Source: Eubacteriales bacterium
GTDB lineage: Bacteria > Bacillota > Clostridia > Christensenellales > Aristaeellaceae
Direction: 5' to 3'
Assembly: GCA_028693055.1 (NCBI GenBank)
Contig: JAQUWD010000022.1
Coordinates: 1 to 54,993 of the forward strand
DNA: 54,993 bases
Numbering within the stretch: the first letter of the stretch is position 1; each line of letters starts with the position of its first letter. The translations under genes and the position numbers were made by a program. The notes below the pieces were generated by a model. It ran no database searches. It was not told the DNA's origin and saw only the letters and a list, made by a program, of their open reading frames with translations. Positions 51,764 to 54,993 of the stretch are shown piece by piece.

Positions 51764-53260
51764 TTATGAATTTAATTTTTGTAAAGAAATCTCCGGCCGA
51801 TTGCACACGTGTTCCAGAAAACGCCTGTCATGCTCCACTAACAGTAGCGTAGGCTCAAATTCGAGTATGAGCCGCTCCACCTGTTGGCGGCTGAGCACGT
51901 CGATATAATTGAGGGGCTCGTCCCAGATGTATAAATGGGCGGGGACGCAGAGTCCGGCGGCTAGCAGCACCTTTTTCTTCTGCCCTTGACTGAAAAGCTC
52001 CATGTCCTTCTCAAATTGGTCACGGCTGAAATCCATATTGCGCAGGATCGCTTTCAAAAGCGTTTCGTTCAGACCTCTGGCTCGTATGTAATCCCGCAGC
52101 ATCCCCTTAAGCGTATCCGTTTCCTGAGGAACGTAGGAGATTGTGAGTCCGCTGGCTAGATGAATCGAGCCGCTCAATACGTCCGACAGACCGCACAGGG
52201 ATTTGAGCACGCTGCTTTTTCCACAGCCGTTTTCGCCTGTCAACGCCACACGATCCCCCTGACAAAGCTTGAACCGAATGCCGTCGCATACGGTACGGCC
52301 GCCGTATTGCACCGCGCCGTTTTCCACGGCGATCAGCTCGTTTTTGGGATGCTTGAGAACGGTCAGCTTCAGCTCGCCAACCTTTTCCACGTCATGTAGC
52401 AGACGGCTTTTCTCCTCAGCCGCCCGCTCTCTGCGGCGTACCGTGCTTTGAGAGCGCTTCATCATGGCTGCGCTTCGGGCCCCGATATAGCCGCGGTCCA
52501 CGGAGGCTACGTCGCTTTCCGCAACGTGAAACTTCCCCTTTTCACAGTCTGCGCCCCATTGGGCGGCTCTGCGGGCGCTTTCGGTTAGCCGGGAAATGTC
52601 CTTTTTCAAGTCCTCGTTCCGTTTTTGCTCATAGGCGTTGCGCTGATCAAACTGCTGCTGCCAGCTGTCGTAATCCCCCTGTATGACCTCTATGCCCGTT
52701 TTGTTGATGGAGGCTACGTGATCGATGCATTGATTTAGAAAGGAACGGTCATGGCTCACCAGCAAAAAGCCGTCCTTCTTTCGCAGATAGCTTGCCGTTA
52801 GCTCCCGACCGTGAAGATCCAGATGATTAGTCGGCTCGTCAATGAGGGGATAAACGTCCTGACGGGTGAACAGCGCGCATAAAAGCGCCTTGGTCTGCTC
52901 GCCCTTGCTCAAGGTGGAAAAGGGACGGTAGAGTACGTCCTCCTTGAGCTGTAACAGGTTCATTTCTCGCAGCATCCGCCATTCCGGCTCCTCCGGCGCG
53001 GCGTCCTGCATAACGGAAAGGACTAGCTGCTCCGGGTCGGGAACCGCAAAGGGGAAGTAGACCGGCTGCAGAGGCAGTTCGATTTTTCCTTGGTAGGCAA
53101 ACTCGCCCAGCATCAGCCGTAGCAGCGTGGTTTTGCCGCGACCGTTGCGGCCAACCAGCCCTAAACGCCAGCCGGTGTCCAACTCGGCGGTTAGCCCCTC
53201 GAACACCGGCTCCGGGCTTCCGTCATAGGTAAAGGTTAGGTTTTGAATGGATAATTTCAT
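51764..53260 (-). CDS. ABC-F family ATPase, Lsa-type ribosome protection protein
   Basis: A 498-residue cytoplasmic protein with two ATPase domains and no membrane part. The first has LVGRNGRGKTTLLRLMLG, FSTLSKGEQTKALLCALF, YPLIDEPTNHLDLHGREL; the second has LTGENGCGKSSVLKSL, FSQGQKKKVLLAAGL and LYIWDEPLNYIDVLSR. A basic linker (residues ~215-300, with KRNEDLKKDISRLTESARRA) joins them. LSGGQ is replaced by LSKGE/FSQGQ as in Lsa/Vml relatives that shield ribosomes from lincosamides, pleuromutilins and streptogramins. GGAGG precedes the ATG at 53260. A ~220-base leader with a uORF and terminator is upstream. Confidence 0.92.
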   Translation of the reverse strand: MKLSIQNLTFTYDGSPEPVFEGLTAELDTGWRLGLVGRNGRGKTTLLRLMLGEFAYQGKIELPLQPVYFPFAVPDPEQLVLSVMQDAAPEEPEWRMLREMNLLQLKEDVLYRPFSTLSKGEQTKALLCALFTRQDVYPLIDEPTNHLDLHGRELTASYLRKKDGFLLVSHDRSFLNQCIDHVASINKTGIEVIQGDYDSWQQQFDQRNAYEQKRNEDLKKDISRLTESARRAAQWGADCEKGKFHVAESDVASVDRGYIGARSAAMMKRSQSTVRRRERAAEEKSRLLHDVEKVGELKLTVLKHPKNELIAVENGAVQYGGRTVCDGIRFKLCQGDRVALTGENGCGKSSVLKSLCGLSDVLSGSIHLASGLTISYVPQETDTLKGMLRDYIRARGLNETLLKAILRNMDFSRDQFEKDMELFSQGQKKKVLLAAGLCVPAHLYIWDEPLNYIDVLSRQQVERLILEFEPTLLLVEHDRRFLEHVCNRPEISLQKLNS

Positions 53261-53306
53261 GAAGCAGGCCTCCTTTTTCAAAAGAGGGCAAGGCAAAACG
53301 CGCAAC

Positions 53307-53332
53307 AAAAAAACGAAGCCAAAAGGCTGCGC
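53307..53332 (-). terminator. Leader terminator of the ABC-F gene
   Basis: Minus-strand GCGCAGCC-TTTT-GGCTTCG followed by seven T residues, 47 bases before the start codon and inside the 5' leader, so it is probably an attenuator. Confidence 0.7.
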
Positions 53333-53416
53333 TTTTACTGCCACAGCAAAGCTAGCTCCTTGTCTGTCAAGAGCTTCGCTTATGCCTTACCCAAGCTTAA
53401 TGGGTTTATGGCAGCA

Positions 53417-53428
53417 TTACTGGCGCAT
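53417..53428 (-). CDS. Three-codon leader uORF (MRQ-stop)
   Basis: ATGCGCCAGTAA follows GGAG by seven bases in the ABC-F leader, upstream of several hairpins (TGCC/GGCA with ACCC/GGGT at about 53388-53416) and the terminator. Very short uORFs that stall drug-bound ribosomes control antibiotic-resistance ABC-F genes. Function here is inferred. Confidence 0.5.
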   Translation of the reverse strand: MRQ

Positions 53429-53478
53429 CCTTTCACTCCGTTTCTCAAATCTGAATTTCAGGGGTTCCTGATGGGCTT

Positions 53479-53508
53479 ATTGTAGCAAAGCGCACTAGGC
53501 TTTGTCAA
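53479..53508 (-). promoter_or_regulatory. Promoter of the ABC-F gene
   Basis: TTGACA (53508-53503), 18 bases, TACAAT (53484-53479), giving a leader of about 215 bases. Confidence 0.82.
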
Positions 53509-53522
53509 CATGCGTTTTAGCG

Positions 53523-53551
53523 TTGACGAACACTTGTTCTTGTGGTAGGAT
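53523..53551 (+). promoter_or_regulatory. Promoter of the YcaQ-like gene
   Basis: TTGACG (53523-53528), 17 bases, TAGGAT (53546-53551), back to back with the ABC-F promoter. Confidence 0.7.
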
Positions 53552-53576
53552 GGTAAAAAAATAAGGGGGATCGTCT

Positions 53577-54827
53577 ATGCCCTTTTCCGTCAGCCTATCC
53601 CAGACCCGTCGATTCCTGCTGTCAAAGCATGGACTGCTGGGTGCAAATCGCTTTCACAGCGCTCAGGGGGCGCTTGACTATGTGCGGCAAACCGGCTGCA
53701 TCCAGTATGACCCGGTGGATGTATGCGGAAAAAGCCATGAGCTGGCGCTGCTAGCCCGAGTAGAGAATTTCACCAAAGAAATGCTGGATGATTTACTTTA
53801 TCAAAAGCGATCCCTCCTTGACTATTTTGACAAAAACATGTGCATTCTGCCTACGGAATGCTGGCCTTATCTGGAACCGATGCGTCGCTACTGCAAAGAG
53901 CATGTCCGCAACCGAGAGGAAATCGAGCGGCTGGCTCCGGCTTTGCTCCTAAGGATACACGAGGCGGGCAGCCTATCCTCCCAAGAGCTTGATATGAAGG
54001 AAAAGGTGGACTGGTATTGGTCGGCTACCTCCTTGTCCCGGGCGGCACTGGAGGCGCTGTATTTTCGCGGCGATCTGGTCATCCATCACAAAACGTGCAC
54101 TGTCAAAAGCTATGCGCTGGCGGAGGATTGCCTGCCGCCTCTGCTGCTTCAAACGGCTTGTCCCTTTGAGGACGAAAAGGATCGGCAGCTTTGGCAGCTG
54201 CGCCGCCGTATCGGCGCAGTGGGACTGCTTCCAAACGCGCCTAGCGACGCATGGCTGGGGATTGCTGGTTTTACAGCCAAAGCCCGAGCACTTGCCTTTC
54301 GTCAACTTTTGGAGGACGATGTTTTGACCGAGCTTCAAGTGGAGGAAGGTAAAAAGCCGTTTTATCTGCTGACGGACGACCTTCCCTTGCTGAAGGCGTG
54401 TGCGAAGCCCTTCCTAGAGATAAAGCGAGTAAGGCTTTTGCCACCGCTGGACTGCATGCTCTGGGACCGAAAGGTCATATCCCAATTGTTTGGCTTTGCG
54501 TACAAATGGGAAATCTACACACCGCAGGATCAGCGAAAATACACCTATTACGCCCTGCCTGTGCTATATGGCGAGCGCTTTGCAGGGCGGTTGGAGCCGA
54601 TTTGCGACCGTAAAAAGAGCGTATTGTGGATTCGCCGCTTTTGGCCGGAAAAGGGTTTTTCTTTCACCGAGGCCTTTACGCGGGCATTGGAAACAGCGGT
54701 TGAAAGGCTGCGTGTCTATCAAGGGATGGAGCAGACGCTGTGGGGGCCGGACCAGCGCGAAGCAGCGGATCGTTCACTTTTGGCAGAACCGACGATTCCC
54801 AAAGACCAAGCTGCATGTTCACAGTAA
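53577..54827 (+). CDS. Winged-helix DNA glycosylase family protein (YcaQ/AlkX-like)
   Basis: A 416-residue protein of the HTH_42 family. It begins LSQTRRFLLSKHGLLG, then ALDYVRQTGCIQYDPVDVCG with the Gln-x-Asp motif equivalent to the catalytic QxD/QxQ of YcaQ and AlkZ, and ALLARVENFTKEMLDDLLY. Later segments are RRYCKEHV, VRLLPPLDCMLWDRKVISQL, YALPVLYGERFAGRLEPICD. Relatives unhook interstrand DNA crosslinks or remove bulky alkyl bases, often in antibiotic self-resistance. Its gene diverges from the ABC-F gene, which may link both to toxic-compound defence (inference). Confidence 0.88.
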   Translation: MPFSVSLSQTRRFLLSKHGLLGANRFHSAQGALDYVRQTGCIQYDPVDVCGKSHELALLARVENFTKEMLDDLLYQKRSLLDYFDKNMCILPTECWPYLEPMRRYCKEHVRNREEIERLAPALLLRIHEAGSLSSQELDMKEKVDWYWSATSLSRAALEALYFRGDLVIHHKTCTVKSYALAEDCLPPLLLQTACPFEDEKDRQLWQLRRRIGAVGLLPNAPSDAWLGIAGFTAKARALAFRQLLEDDVLTELQVEEGKKPFYLLTDDLPLLKACAKPFLEIKRVRLLPPLDCMLWDRKVISQLFGFAYKWEIYTPQDQRKYTYYALPVLYGERFAGRLEPICDRKKSVLWIRRFWPEKGFSFTEAFTRALETAVERLRVYQGMEQTLWGPDQREAADRSLLAEPTIPKDQAACSQ

Positions 54828-54993
54828 TGTTATTTTCTGCATCTTTCCTTTTTTTCCGCATTGTGTTATACTCCCACGTTTGACACTTGTAAGTCTCAAA
54901 GCCTTTTCCAGTAAGACTTTGAGGCGTTTCTGTTATTTGCTAATGTGCGTAATGTGTTGAATTAAAAAGGTTTTCTCGTCATTCGTTGAATTG
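54828..54993. other. Intergenic end of window with a near-perfect dyad
   Basis: No gene is recognised. Bases 54879-54900 form a 22-bp dyad, TTTGA-C-ACTT-GT-AAGT-C-TCAAA, mismatched only at one pair and the centre. A related inverted segment (AAGACTTTGAGGC, 54913-54925) can pair with TCTCAAAGCC just before it. It may be a terminator, an operator or an element end; the window stops too soon to tell. Confidence 0.4.

Overview
The window (about 55 kb, moderately GC-rich) reads as a chromosomal segment of a Firmicutes bacterium of the class Clostridia, probably an uncultured gut-type lineage. Supporting signs are a T-box before thrS, a DnaD/DnaC-like primosome pair, the type III glutamine synthetase, a DUF512 radical-SAM-like gene next to der, PadR and LytTR regulators, and strong Shine-Dalgarno sites. 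Vegetative promoters with 17-18 bp spacers can be placed before many genes. The substrate-binding protein and two other exported proteins have Sec signals without a lipobox, unusual for a monoderm. No rRNA, tRNA or CRISPR array was seen.

Layout. 1-4 kb: the end of purL converging on a PadR/DUF4097 pair. 4-7 kb: an AgrA/AgrC-like two-component system and a small Cys-rich protein. 6.8-9 kb: T-box and thrS. 9-11 kb: a sugar isomerase/epimerase gene followed by two decayed genes (cytidylate kinase-like, IS1634-type transposase). 11-19.4 kb: MATE exporter, dnaD, dnaC-like loader, ArsC-like, IMPase-like and DUF2142 genes, then glyS. 20.5-24.7 kb: a nitrogen module with an Amt-PII fusion and glnN, the latter with a promoter and leader hairpin. 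24.7-27.6 kb: a P-type ATPase behind a yybP-ykoY (Mn2+) riboswitch. 27.6-30.5 kb: a graveyard of three truncated genes plus an intact HAD acid phosphatase. 30.5-39.4 kb: an amino-sugar operon (truncated ABC importer, M29-like peptidase, GH20, GH109, a NagB-like protein, NagA) followed by a ROK regulator. 39.5-45.4 kb: two GNAT genes, DUF3048, DUF512 and der, then a stack of repeats and hairpins. 45.4-51.8 kb: a GntR-controlled set with a URO-D family protein, a sugar-type ABC importer and a CyuA-like desulfidase. 51.8-55 kb: an Lsa-type ABC-F gene with an attenuator leader, diverging from a YcaQ-like gene.

How parts work together. The 39.4-30.5 kb operon appears built to import and dismantle amino-sugar glycans or glycopeptides in the cytoplasm, but a deletion has fused the first permease gene to the end of the binding-protein gene and removed the importer core. 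The Amt-PII fusion and glnN form an ammonium uptake and assimilation unit. Several genes carry cis-acting RNA leaders (T-box, Mn2+ riboswitch, glnN hairpin, ABC-F uORF with terminator). A structured intergenic repeat of 100-136 bp occurs twice, after glyS and directly before the CyuA-like gene.
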